DNA from: Chthoniobacterales bacterium
GTDB lineage: Bacteria > Verrucomicrobiota > Verrucomicrobiia > Chthoniobacterales > UBA10450
DNA length: 8,685 nucleotides
Assembly: GCA_025980625.1 (NCBI GenBank)
Contig: JAICXG010000112.1
Span: 1 to 8,685 of the forward strand
Direction: 5' to 3'
Shown: positions 1 through 6,607 of the stretch, one piece after another
How positions within the stretch are numbered: the first letter of the stretch is position 1
Layout: the number at the start of each line of letters is the position of its first letter
Translations under genes and position numbers: made by a program
The notes under the pieces: model-generated
Database searches by the model: none
What the model saw: the letters and a program-made list of their open reading frames with translations, nothing else
What the model was told of the DNA's origin: nothing

Positions 1-90
1 CGGCATCGCGCTCGCCTGATTCGCGGGCAGCGTTTTCTCAAAGTTGACTTTTCTTTTCTCAATCCTGCAATACTCTCCGCGCTGAGAAAT
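1..90. other. Upstream edge, no complete gene
   Basis: This edge segment holds no complete gene. The reading frame of the downstream regulator is open through all 90 bases, so length alone does not fix its start. However, the receiver fold begins directly at the ATG at 91. A TGA in another frame at 17-19 could end an upstream gene, but too few codons are visible to say so. Confidence 0.4.
44..74 (+). promoter_or_regulatory. Possible sigma-70-type promoter of the response regulator gene
   Basis: A TTGACT -35-like box (44-49) precedes a TG-extended -10-like AATACT (69-74, TG at 66-67). The spacer is 19 bp, longer than ideal, and very pyrimidine-rich. The predicted start would leave a leader of only about 10 bases before the ATG at 91. 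The only Shine-Dalgarno-like bases are a weak GAG at 84-86. This is pattern matching only. Confidence 0.25.
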
Positions 91-1437
91 ATGGCCAAGA
101 TCATCATCATCGACGACGAACCGGCAATGGTAGAGGTCATCGTCACACTCTGCCGCGAAAAAGGTCACCAGGCATTCCCCTTTAGCTCGGGCGCGAAAGC
201 CGTCGAACAGATGGGCGCGATCGATCCGCAGGTCGTGATCACCGATGTGAAAATGGAAAAGATCAGCGGCTTCGATGTCCTGCGTCACGTCAAGCAGCAC
301 CACGCGAGCACGCCGGTGATTTTGATGACGGCCTACGCTTCGGTCGACACGGCGATCGAGGCGATGAAACTTGGCGCCTTTCAGTATGTGCCAAAGCCTT
401 TCAAGATTGACGAGCTGCAGGTGCAAATCCAGCGCGCGCTCGAGTTCAACTCGACGCAGCGGGAAAACACCTACCTGCGCAAGGAGCTGAAGCACAAATA
501 CAGCTTCGATAACATCATCGGCTCGAGCCCGAAGATGCAGGTGGTTTACAACCTCATTAACAAGGTTGCGAACACCGACAGCACCGTTCTCATCCAGGGC
601 GAAAGCGGCACCGGCAAGGAACTGGTTGCACGCGGCCTCCATTTCAACAGCAACCGCGCTCAGCATCCCTTTGTTGCGATCAATTGCAGCGCGCTGCCCG
701 AGAATCTGCTCGAGTCGGAGTTATTCGGACACAAGAAGGGCTCCTTCACCGGCGCGGTGGCGGACAAGCGCGGGCTTTTCGAGGAAGCGAATCTCGGGAC
801 GATTTTCCTCGACGAAGTCAACTCCATGGCGACGTCGCTTCAGACTAAGTTGCTCCGGGTTTTGCAGGAGCGCGAAGTGCGCCGGGTGGGCGACAACAAA
901 AGCGTGCCGGTGAATGTGCGCGTGGTTTGCGCGACCAATGAAGCGCTCGCGCCAAAGCTTCGCGACGGCAGTTTCCGGGAAGATCTTTACTACCGGCTGG
1001 CGGTGATCCCGGTCGAGATACCGCCGCTGCGCGAGCGACTCGAGGACGTGCCGCTGCTCGTCAATCATTTCCTGCACAAGCACGCGAAGCAGACCGGCGC
1101 CACGTTGAAGAAAATCGAGGCGAAGGCGCTCGATGCGCTCGGCCAGTACGATTACCCGGGCAATGTGCGCGAATTGGAAAACGCAATCGAGCGGGCCTGC
1201 GCCTTGTGCGAAAACGACATGATTACGCCTCATGATCTCCCGCCGCAGATTCTCGAACACGAGGTTGAAATGCTGCCGGTCGGCAAAACGCTGGACGAAT
1301 TCATGCAGGAACAGGAGCGCGCTTACATCGATGCCACCCTGGCGAAGTTCAAAGGCGCGCGCGAGAAAGCGGCCAGCGTATTGGGGATCAGCATGGCGAC
1401 GCTCTATCGCAAGGCCGGGATCAAAACCAAAAAGTAA
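91..1437 (+). CDS. Sigma-54-dependent response regulator, NtrC family
   Basis: This is a two-component response regulator that, when phosphorylated, should oligomerise and use ATP hydrolysis to open sigma-54 promoters. The 448 residues show the full three-part plan. The receiver (about 1-120) has acidic D8/D9, phospho-acceptor D52, T80 and K102. The AAA+ domain (about 139-370) has Walker A GESGTGKE at 170-177, the sigma-54 contact loop GSFTGA at 217-222, Walker B IFLDE ending at 242, and the REDLYYRL segment at 296-303. A Fis-type helix-turn-helix (about 405-445) ends in ATLYRKAGI. The loop has S for the commoner A, a frequent variant. The residues after Walker B are NSM rather than the usual G-E/D, a variant I recall from other activators. 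All phosphorylation and ATPase residues look intact. The ATG at 91 is chosen because the receiver starts there. No partner kinase lies in the window, so the signal and targets are unknown. Confidence 0.95.
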   Translation: MAKIIIIDDEPAMVEVIVTLCREKGHQAFPFSSGAKAVEQMGAIDPQVVITDVKMEKISGFDVLRHVKQHHASTPVILMTAYASVDTAIEAMKLGAFQYVPKPFKIDELQVQIQRALEFNSTQRENTYLRKELKHKYSFDNIIGSSPKMQVVYNLINKVANTDSTVLIQGESGTGKELVARGLHFNSNRAQHPFVAINCSALPENLLESELFGHKKGSFTGAVADKRGLFEEANLGTIFLDEVNSMATSLQTKLLRVLQEREVRRVGDNKSVPVNVRVVCATNEALAPKLRDGSFREDLYYRLAVIPVEIPPLRERLEDVPLLVNHFLHKHAKQTGATLKKIEAKALDALGQYDYPGNVRELENAIERACALCENDMITPHDLPPQILEHEVEMLPVGKTLDEFMQEQERAYIDATLAKFKGAREKAASVLGISMATLYRKAGIKTKK

Positions 1438-1442
1438 CTCTT

Positions 1443-1474
1443 CCCTCATCCTGAGGGGAGTCGAAGGATAAGGG
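1443..1474. repeat. Palindromic intergenic element
   Basis: Just after the regulator stop codon lies a nested palindrome. An inner perfect hairpin pairs CCCTCA (1443-1448) with TGAGGG (1452-1457) around TCC. An alternative outer pairing joins CCCTCATCCT (1443-1452) with AGGATAAGGG (1465-1474), matching at 9 of 10 positions. There is no T-tract, so it is not a classical intrinsic terminator, though the position suits transcript-end processing. The CATCCTGAGG...CGAAGGAT wording resembles palindromes scattered through many bacterial genomes, so a dispersed repeat is likely. Copy number cannot be seen here. Confidence 0.55.
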
Positions 1475-1517
1475 TGCTGCCTGACGTCGCGGTCAGAGGC
1501 GCAAAAAGACCCGGCCC

Positions 1518-1546
1518 TTGTTTCTGCCGCTGCCCAATGGAATAAA
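1518..1546 (+). promoter_or_regulatory. Possible extended -10 promoter of glgX
   Basis: TTGTTT (1518-1523) and AATAAA (1541-1546) are separated by exactly 17 bp, and TGG immediately precedes the -10-like box (1538-1540), giving an extended -10 layout. The predicted start near 1552-1553 would give a leader of about 12 bases before the ATG at 1565. That leader has no recognisable Shine-Dalgarno sequence. The hexamers match consensus at 3/6 and 4/6, so this is tentative. Confidence 0.35.
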
Positions 1547-1564
1547 CACGCGCGGCATTTCCTT

Positions 1565-3853
1565 ATGACTCCTGTAAAAATTTGGCTTGGCTATCCCTAT
1601 CCCCTCGGCGCCACCTGGCTTGGCAATGGCGTAAACTTTGCCCTCTTCTCCGAGACCGCCGCTTCGGTCGATCTCTGCCTCTTCGATTCGCAAGATGCAC
1701 GCCAGGAAAACATCCGCATCCCAATGACGGAACACACCGACATGGTCTGGCACATTTTCCTGCCCGACGTGCGTCCCGGCCAACTCTACGGTTACCGCGT
1801 CTTTGGTCCCTACGATCCGCAACGCGGCCACCGTTTCAACAGTTCCAAGCTGCTCATCGATCCTTACGCGAAGGCGATCTCCGGCCAGGTCAACTGGGCA
1901 GACGAGATGTTTGGCTATGTCGTCGGCAGCCCCGCGGAAGATCTGACGCGCGACTTCCGCGACGACGCCTGGGGTATGCCGAAGTCGGTCGTGATCGATA
2001 ACTCTTTTGACTGGGGTGACGACCGGTCGCCGCGGACACCGTTGCATTCCTCCATCATCTACGAGATGCACCCCAAGGGATTCAGCAAGCTCAATCCTGC
2101 GCTCCCCGAGAAGCTGCGCGGCACATACGCCGGTCTCGCGCATCCCGCCTCGATCGATTACCTGAAAAATCTCGGGGCGACGGCGGTGGAGTTGCTGCCC
2201 GTGCACCACCACATTAACGACAAGGCGCTGGTTGACCGCGGCCTAACGAACTACTGGGGCTACAACTCGATCGGCTTCTTTGCCCCGGACGCGAAGTATT
2301 CCTCCAGCGGCGATACCGGCGGTCAGGTTAATGAGTTCAAAACCATGGTGCGCAACCTCCATGGAGCCGGCCTCGAAGTGATCCTCGATGTCGTCTATAA
2401 CCACACCGCCGAGGGGAATCACCTTGGCGCAACCCTCAGCTTCCGCGGAATCGACAATCAGGCGTACTACCGCCTCCTACCCGAAGACCCGCGCTTCTAC
2501 GTCGATTTCACCGGCACCGGCAATACCTTTAACCTGCTCCATCCGCGCACCCTCCAGTTAGTCATGGATAGCCTGCGTTACTGGGTCTGCGAGATGCGGG
2601 TGGACGGGTTTCGCTTCGACCTCGCTCCTACCCTTGCCCGCGACATGAACGGCGTGAACAAGTTGTCCGCCTTCTTCGAGATCATTCACCAGGACCCGAT
2701 TCTCTCGCAGGTGAAATTGATCGCCGAACCATGGGATGTGGGTGAAGGCGGCTATCAGGTGGGCAATTTTCCCGTTCTCTGGGCGGAGTGGAATGGGAAA
2801 TATCGCGACACCGTGCGGAGCTTTTGGAAAGGCGACGAAGGCAAGGTCGGCGAACTGGCTTATCGACTCACCGGTAGCCCCGATCTTTACCAGCACACCG
2901 GGCGGCGGCCCTACGCCAGCATCAACTTCGTCACCGCGCACGACGGCTTCACCCTCAACGATCTCGTCAGCTACAACGAGAAGCATAACGAAGCCAATGG
3001 CGAAGAGAACCGCGACGGCGACAACAATAATCTCTCCTGGAATTGCGGCGCCGAAGGCCCGACCGAAAACCCCCAAATCCTCGAGGTACGTCGTCGGCAG
3101 CGCCGCAATTTCCTCACCACCCTTTTTCTCTCGCAAGGCGTGCCGATGCTTATTGCCGGTGACGAATGGGCCCGCACCCAGCAGGGCAACAACAACGCCT
3201 ATTGCCAGGACAACGAGATCAGCTGGCTCAACTGGGAACACACCGACGAACAAAACGCGCTCTTCGATTTCACGAAAAAGCTCATCCAGTTCCGGCGCGA
3301 TCATTCCGTCTTTCGTCGACCGAAATTCTTCCAAGGGCGACGTATCCGTGGCTCGGAGATTCGCGACGTCATGTGGTTCAATGCTGGCGGCAATGAGATG
3401 AGCGACGACGAATGGAACTCACCTCTCGTTCGCTGCTTCGGGATGCTCCTGTGCGGCGACACGATTGATGTCTTGAGCTTCGAGGGGGAACCGATTTGCG
3501 ACGAGACCTTTCTTTACCTCGTCAATGCGCATCACGAGCCATTGCCATTCGTGCTTCCGGGCCAGGAGAACGTCGTTTGGCAACTCATCCTCGATACCGC
3601 AGCGGAGGAAGGCTTCCTCGGCCGGCCGACTGATCACATCTCCGGCGATGACATCGAGATCAAAGAGCGCGCCAGCATGTTGCTCAAGCTCACGACCGGC
3701 TCGACTGCTCAGGCGCGTCAGGAGTCTTGGAAGAAGCGGCAGTTCGAACCGCCCCACGGCGCGCCCACGGACAAACCAGCGGCCGTGCCCACGGCCGAGA
3801 CGCCGACGGAGCCCACGCCCGAAGCGGAGCCCAAGCAAGACACGCCTGCCTGA
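1565..3853 (+). CDS. glgX: Glycogen debranching enzyme, GlgX/isoamylase type (GH13)
   Basis: This cytoplasmic GH13 enzyme hydrolyses alpha-1,6 branch points, typically on phosphorylase-trimmed glycogen. An N-terminal CBM48-like domain (about 10-115, with YPLGATWLGNGVNFALFS and YGYRVFGPYDP) precedes a TIM barrel. Barrel motifs are DVVYNH (275-280), VDGFRFD with nucleophile D352, IAEPWD with acid/base E388, and TAHD with transition-state stabiliser D460. The stretch ENRDGDNNNLSWNCG (481-495) and AGDEWARTQQGNNNAYCQDN (531-550) are GlgX/TreX hallmarks. At 762 residues it is longer than I expect for GlgX. The excess is a C-terminal tail of about 35 residues rich in Pro, Thr, Ala and Glu (from about 729). 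The start is taken at ATG 1565 because CBM48 begins within ten residues; no Shine-Dalgarno sequence is seen. It stands alone, without glgA, glgB, glgC or glgP in the window. TreX-like isoamylase is the alternative name. Confidence 0.93.
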   Translation: MTPVKIWLGYPYPLGATWLGNGVNFALFSETAASVDLCLFDSQDARQENIRIPMTEHTDMVWHIFLPDVRPGQLYGYRVFGPYDPQRGHRFNSSKLLIDPYAKAISGQVNWADEMFGYVVGSPAEDLTRDFRDDAWGMPKSVVIDNSFDWGDDRSPRTPLHSSIIYEMHPKGFSKLNPALPEKLRGTYAGLAHPASIDYLKNLGATAVELLPVHHHINDKALVDRGLTNYWGYNSIGFFAPDAKYSSSGDTGGQVNEFKTMVRNLHGAGLEVILDVVYNHTAEGNHLGATLSFRGIDNQAYYRLLPEDPRFYVDFTGTGNTFNLLHPRTLQLVMDSLRYWVCEMRVDGFRFDLAPTLARDMNGVNKLSAFFEIIHQDPILSQVKLIAEPWDVGEGGYQVGNFPVLWAEWNGKYRDTVRSFWKGDEGKVGELAYRLTGSPDLYQHTGRRPYASINFVTAHDGFTLNDLVSYNEKHNEANGEENRDGDNNNLSWNCGAEGPTENPQILEVRRRQRRNFLTTLFLSQGVPMLIAGDEWARTQQGNNNAYCQDNEISWLNWEHTDEQNALFDFTKKLIQFRRDHSVFRRPKFFQGRRIRGSEIRDVMWFNAGGNEMSDDEWNSPLVRCFGMLLCGDTIDVLSFEGEPICDETFLYLVNAHHEPLPFVLPGQENVVWQLILDTAAEEGFLGRPTDHISGDDIEIKERASMLLKLTTGSTAQARQESWKKRQFEPPHGAPTDKPAAVPTAETPTEPTPEAEPKQDTPA

Positions 3854-3967
3854 TGGTGACTTGCTGTTCGCCCTTATTATTTTGTTAAAGCGAGGCCTTG
3901 GGCCAGTTCGCAGTTCCGGCAGCCAGTTACTCGCGCTGCAAACGACTGAAACCAGATCGACAATTTG

Positions 3968-3986
3968 GACGGCTTGCCGTCAAGCC
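3968..3986 (+). repeat. Two overlapping, mutually exclusive small hairpins
   Basis: GACGGC (3968-3973) pairs with GCCGTC (3976-3981), realistically as a five-pair stem on a CTTG loop. GGCTTG (3971-3976) can instead pair with CAAGCC (3981-3986) around CCGT. The two folds share bases and cannot form together. Only TTT follows, so terminator function is weakly supported. The element lies 115 bases after the glgX stop and 44 bases before the next ATG. Confidence 0.4.
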
Positions 3987-4029
3987 TTTGCTGGGGCGCA
4001 ACGCGGCGTTCGCAAACGATCTTAGAAGT

Positions 4030-4491
4030 ATGATACCAACATCCTTAATCGTCGTCGCCGATCGCGGCGAGGTGAAAGCCTACCGGGTCGCCGAGACCCC
4101 AAACCGCGGCCCCAGCCTGCAACTGGTGCAGGCTATCGATATCACCGACGCGCACGGGCGTTACGACGACAAGCTCACCGACCAGGCCGGCCGCTTCCCG
4201 GTCAGCGACGGCAATCTCCGCCACGCCAGCTCCATCGCCGAGCGGACCGCACTCGAGAACGAAACCGAGCGGCGCATTTACAAACAGCTCGCCGAGCACA
4301 TCGCCGAAGTGGTGAAACAGGAAGCCCCTACCGGCTGGTCGTTGGCCGCCCCTCCCGCCATCTACAACAGCCTCAGTGAGGCCTTACCCGCGCCGATCCG
4401 CAATCGCATCATCGAGCACGTCAAAAGCGATCTGGTCAAGATCGAGCCGGCGAAACTGCCGGCTCATTTCCGTTCGCTTCAGCCGCTTTAG
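4030..4491 (+). CDS. baeRF / host attachment protein family protein
   Basis: The 153-residue protein matches the small family often annotated as host attachment protein and grouped with bacterial relatives of archaeal/eukaryotic release factor 1 (baeRF). Supporting features are the opening strand SLIVVADRGEVKAYRV (5-20), the DQAGRF segment (51-56), a conserved-looking E-rich helix (about 70-97), and the C-terminal LAAPPAIYNSLSEAL then IRNRIIEHVKSDL pattern (105-136). There is no signal peptide or membrane segment, so it is probably cytoplasmic. I prefer the ATG at 4030. A TTG at 3898 is in frame but would add 44 residues with no family resemblance, and AGAAG at 4024-4028 is a weak, close ribosome-binding candidate. 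The gene sits 18 bp upstream of a ribosome hibernation factor, which fits a ribosome-linked role better than the historical attachment name. The exact function is unknown. Confidence 0.8.
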   Translation: MIPTSLIVVADRGEVKAYRVAETPNRGPSLQLVQAIDITDAHGRYDDKLTDQAGRFPVSDGNLRHASSIAERTALENETERRIYKQLAEHIAEVVKQEAPTGWSLAAPPAIYNSLSEALPAPIRNRIIEHVKSDLVKIEPAKLPAHFRSLQPL

Positions 4492-4495
4492 ACTC

Positions 4496-4504
4496 TGGTA
4501 TAAT
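4496..4504 (+). promoter_or_regulatory. Perfect extended -10 promoter, implying leaderless hpf mRNA
   Basis: TGGTATAAT matches the TGnTATAAT extended -10 consensus at every specified position. It overlaps the 18-bp gap after the baeRF stop codon (4489-4491). No good -35 box lies 17 bp upstream, as is usual for extended -10 promoters. The -10 ends at 4504, so transcription would begin at about 4510-4512, on the ATG itself. No Shine-Dalgarno sequence occurs in the gap, consistent with a leaderless message. Confidence 0.6.
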
Positions 4505-4509
4505 CCGGC

Positions 4510-4842
4510 ATGCAATTACCGGTTAAAATTTCCTATCGTGGTGTGGAAAAATCGGATCAGCTCGAGCAGTTCATCCGCAGCAAAGCGGCGCGGCTCGATC
4601 GTTTCTGCGATCACATCAGCCGCTGCGACATTGTCGTCGAGCATCCAAACCATTCCCAACACACCGGCAACCCTTTCCGGGTGCGGATCGATATCACCGT
4701 GCCGCCGGGCCACGAGCTCGTCGCCGACGAACGCCAGGCCGCGCACGAGATGCACGAGCCGTTGAGTAAGGTAATTAGCGACGCCTTTAAAACCATGGAG
4801 CGCCAGCTCAAGACCCTGGTCGAAAAACAGCGCCGCGAGTGA
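4510..4842 (+). CDS. hpf: Ribosome hibernation promoting factor, HPF/RaiA family (short form)
   Basis: The 110-residue cytoplasmic protein is of the HPF/YfiA (RaiA) type. These proteins sit in the decoding region of the small ribosomal subunit and silence ribosomes in starvation. The beta-alpha-beta-beta-beta-alpha pattern is visible: MQLPVKISYRGVEKS (1-15), helix EQFIRSKAARLDRF (19-32), strand CDIVVEHPN (39-47), strand FRVRIDITVP (56-65), and helix HEPLSKVISDAFKTMERQLKTLV (82-104). It ends there, so it lacks the C-terminal dimerisation domain of long HPF. Short forms normally need a partner to make 100S dimers or only block 70S ribosomes. The ATG at 4510 begins the fold and lies five bases after a TATAAT box, suggesting expression independent of the upstream baeRF gene. 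A cluster of three hairpins begins three bases after its stop codon. Confidence 0.9.
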   Translation: MQLPVKISYRGVEKSDQLEQFIRSKAARLDRFCDHISRCDIVVEHPNHSQHTGNPFRVRIDITVPPGHELVADERQAAHEMHEPLSKVISDAFKTMERQLKTLVEKQRRE

Positions 4843-4844
4843 CC

Positions 4845-4929
4845 TCGCCGAGTCAGGCATCTTGCCAGACTCGGCGAACAGGTTTCCAGCCTGTTAGCAA
4901 TGGGCAAAGTCAAGTAACTTGCCATTGCT
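4845..4929. repeat. Three contiguous stem-loops after hpf
   Basis: Three inverted repeats abut with no spare bases. Hairpin 1 pairs TCGCCGAGTC (4845-4854) with GACTCGGCGA (4868-4877), then after an A-A mismatch GGCA (4856-4859) with TGCC (4863-4866) on a TCT loop. Hairpin 2 pairs ACAGG (4878-4882) with CCTGT (4890-4894), plus A4877-T4895 if free. Hairpin 3 pairs AGCAATGG...CAA.GT (4896-4910) with ACTTGCCATTGCT (4917-4929), with two single-base bulges. No T-run follows on either strand. The location between convergent genes suits a bidirectional transcript end, a structured RNA, or clustered palindromic repeats. Confidence 0.7.
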
Positions 4930-5000
4930 GACCCAGGAGAACGACGAGGCATGCTCACCGGTCACTACGAAATCGAGTTAATCCTGTCTAGCTACTACAC

Positions 5001-6557
5001 CTACGGCACGACTGTGAGGATAAGATCATTCCCGTCGCCGCCTTCGTAGCTGGCCTGGAAGTTGTTGCCATTCACAGTCACGATTGCGCCATCGGACAGA
5101 TTGCTGAAGGTGCCGCTGATCGGGTTAGGGCTCGTGTTGCTGATCACGGTCAGAGTCAGGCCCTGCCTCAGGCTCCCTTGTGTCTGGCCACTCAGGTTCA
5201 ACATCGCTCCGCTGTTAATCGCCACCCCGTTGGCAATCACCTTGTCGCTCCTGGCTTTGTTCTGCTTCGCTTTGAAGGTGTAGGTGTAGGCCGAATCTGC
5301 GTTGAACGTGAGCGCGCTTTGGATCGTAAGGATAAGTTGCTTCGTCCCACCGCTGGCCGGAGCGAGGAAAGCGCCCGTCCCGCTGCCTGTTCCCACCGTG
5401 ACTGCGCCCGCAATGATCCCGCTCCCGCCCAGGGTGCCTGCATTGACATTGAGCGGCCCGCTGCCTGTTCCTGACCCGGCTGTGTTACTCACGATCAGGA
5501 CACCTTGAGTGACTGTTGTCCCGTTGGTGTAAAGGTTGGCGCCAGTTAAGGACAATGTGCCGGTGCCAGTCTTACTCAAAAAGCCGCTCCCACTGCGGTT
5601 GCTCGGTCCGCCGGGATGTAACACGCCCGAGAAAGTTGTGCTCAGTGAGTTGGTGCCGACGATGAGTGTAGCTTTGCCGAGATAGATTTGGCCGTCGCCT
5701 TCGATCGAGCCGATCGACAGACTTACCCCACTATGACTGCTCATGTCCATATAACCACTACCGAACACTTCAAGTCGAGCTGTTCCACCCAAAGAACCGT
5801 CGTTGAAGCTAAAGCTCCCGCCGCCTCCGGCATTCGTTCCGCCATTGGCGATGAGGATGGCGTTGCCAGCATCGGGTTTTTCCTGCGAAAAAGCCGTTGC
5901 GCCGCCTGTCCCACCGTTCGCGCTGGCACCGTCGTTGATGATCGTGCATTGGTCCGCCGAAGTGTCGGTAAAAAAGAAATCCGTCCGACCGCCAATTCCG
6001 CCCGGCAGACTCGCCCCAAGATTATGAAAGGTCGCAGCTCCCGCCGAGCCGAAGGCGAACCCGACAGAGGCGGGGGTTCCGCCCACCGTGTTTTGCGCCT
6101 GTTGGGTAAACACAACTGGGCCGATGATTATCCCCCCCGCGAATCCGTAACTGCCCGCAGCGCCACTGCTGTCGGTAAGCGCGAGAAAGTTTTGTTCGGT
6201 AGCCGAAAAATTTAATACGCCGGTGTTATCAAACTGCACATGGACTCCGGGCAAGGCAGTGATAGCAAACGCGTCCGCGCTGGCGTCGAACTGAATATCC
6301 AAGACAATAATGCTGCTCGAGATGCTGACAGCAGTGGCATCGGACGTCGCAAAGGTCGCGACATCAGATCCATTCGGGATTGTACCTGAAGACCAATTAG
6401 CAGGGTTGTTCCAATTGTTGTCCACAGGATTCGCCAACCAAGTACCGCTGGCAGCATCAGTTGTCCGGCAGAGCAAGAAAATCGCGACTCCGAACAGGGT
6501 CAGCGTGGAGGACAAAGAGCGTCCGAGAGAGCACAGACTTGCAATAGGTGTTTTCAT
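5001..6557 (-). CDS. Secreted PATR (autotransporter-associated beta-strand repeat) protein
   Basis: This 518-residue protein is exported. An N-terminal signal (positively charged start, hydrophobic 18-30, probable cleavage near A35/A36) leads into a Gly/Ser/Thr/Asn-rich beta-helix-like body. The mature N-terminus has the W..NNW.NPANWSSGTIPNG motif (40-63) typical of large Verrucomicrobiota and Planctomycetota surface proteins. A PATR-type repeat is visible at about 327-388 (SKTGTGTLSLTGANLYTNGTTV...GVLIVSN), and the end SYEGGDGNDLILTVVP (503-518) is a recurrent C-terminus in this group. There is no autotransporter beta-barrel, dockerin, PEP-CTERM or sortase signal, so the route to the outer surface is unclear. 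The ATG at 6557 gives the signal peptide, but no Shine-Dalgarno sequence precedes it. It lies 50 bp downstream of the hydrolase gene on the same strand, suggesting co-transcription. Ligand and function are unknown. Confidence 0.85.
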   Translation of the reverse strand: MKTPIASLCSLGRSLSSTLTLFGVAIFLLCRTTDAASGTWLANPVDNNWNNPANWSSGTIPNGSDVATFATSDATAVSISSSIIVLDIQFDASADAFAITALPGVHVQFDNTGVLNFSATEQNFLALTDSSGAAGSYGFAGGIIIGPVVFTQQAQNTVGGTPASVGFAFGSAGAATFHNLGASLPGGIGGRTDFFFTDTSADQCTIINDGASANGGTGGATAFSQEKPDAGNAILIANGGTNAGGGGSFSFNDGSLGGTARLEVFGSGYMDMSSHSGVSLSIGSIEGDGQIYLGKATLIVGTNSLSTTFSGVLHPGGPSNRSGSGFLSKTGTGTLSLTGANLYTNGTTVTQGVLIVSNTAGSGTGSGPLNVNAGTLGGSGIIAGAVTVGTGSGTGAFLAPASGGTKQLILTIQSALTFNADSAYTYTFKAKQNKARSDKVIANGVAINSGAMLNLSGQTQGSLRQGLTLTVISNTSPNPISGTFSNLSDGAIVTVNGNNFQASYEGGDGNDLILTVVP

Positions 6558-6607
6558 AGTCTAATGTGTGTTGAAATAACTTCGGAAAGGTTGCGTGCCG
6601 AGGGTCC

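Noticed and set aside
721..1449. Long antisense open frame opposite the response regulator; similar ones at 2558-3334 and 3419-3838 opposite glgX
   Set aside because: They arise from GC-rich codon structure of strongly supported genes on the other strand and show no family motifs.
1745..1765. TGGCAC...CTGC resembling a sigma-54 -24/-12 promoter, of interest because of the upstream regulator
   Set aside because: The GG-to-GC spacing is 11 rather than 10 bases, and it lies inside glgX with no gene start nearby.
3898..4029. Upstream TTG-initiated extension of the baeRF gene by 44 residues
   Set aside because: The added residues are basic and unlike the family, and the fold begins directly at ATG 4030.
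4843..4935. Classical intrinsic terminators after hpf
   Set aside because: The stems are strong but no U-tract follows on either strand, so I list them as stem-loops only.
4951..5049. A 32-codon + strand open frame with AGGAG eleven bases upstream, overlapping the end of the PATR gene in antisense
   Set aside because: The spacing is long, the sequence has no recognisable family, and half of it is forced by the antisense PATR coding sequence.
5688..6215. Plus-strand open frame of 175 codons opposite the PATR gene
   Set aside because: Composition is basic and unstructured; the opposite strand has a signal peptide and clear PATR features.
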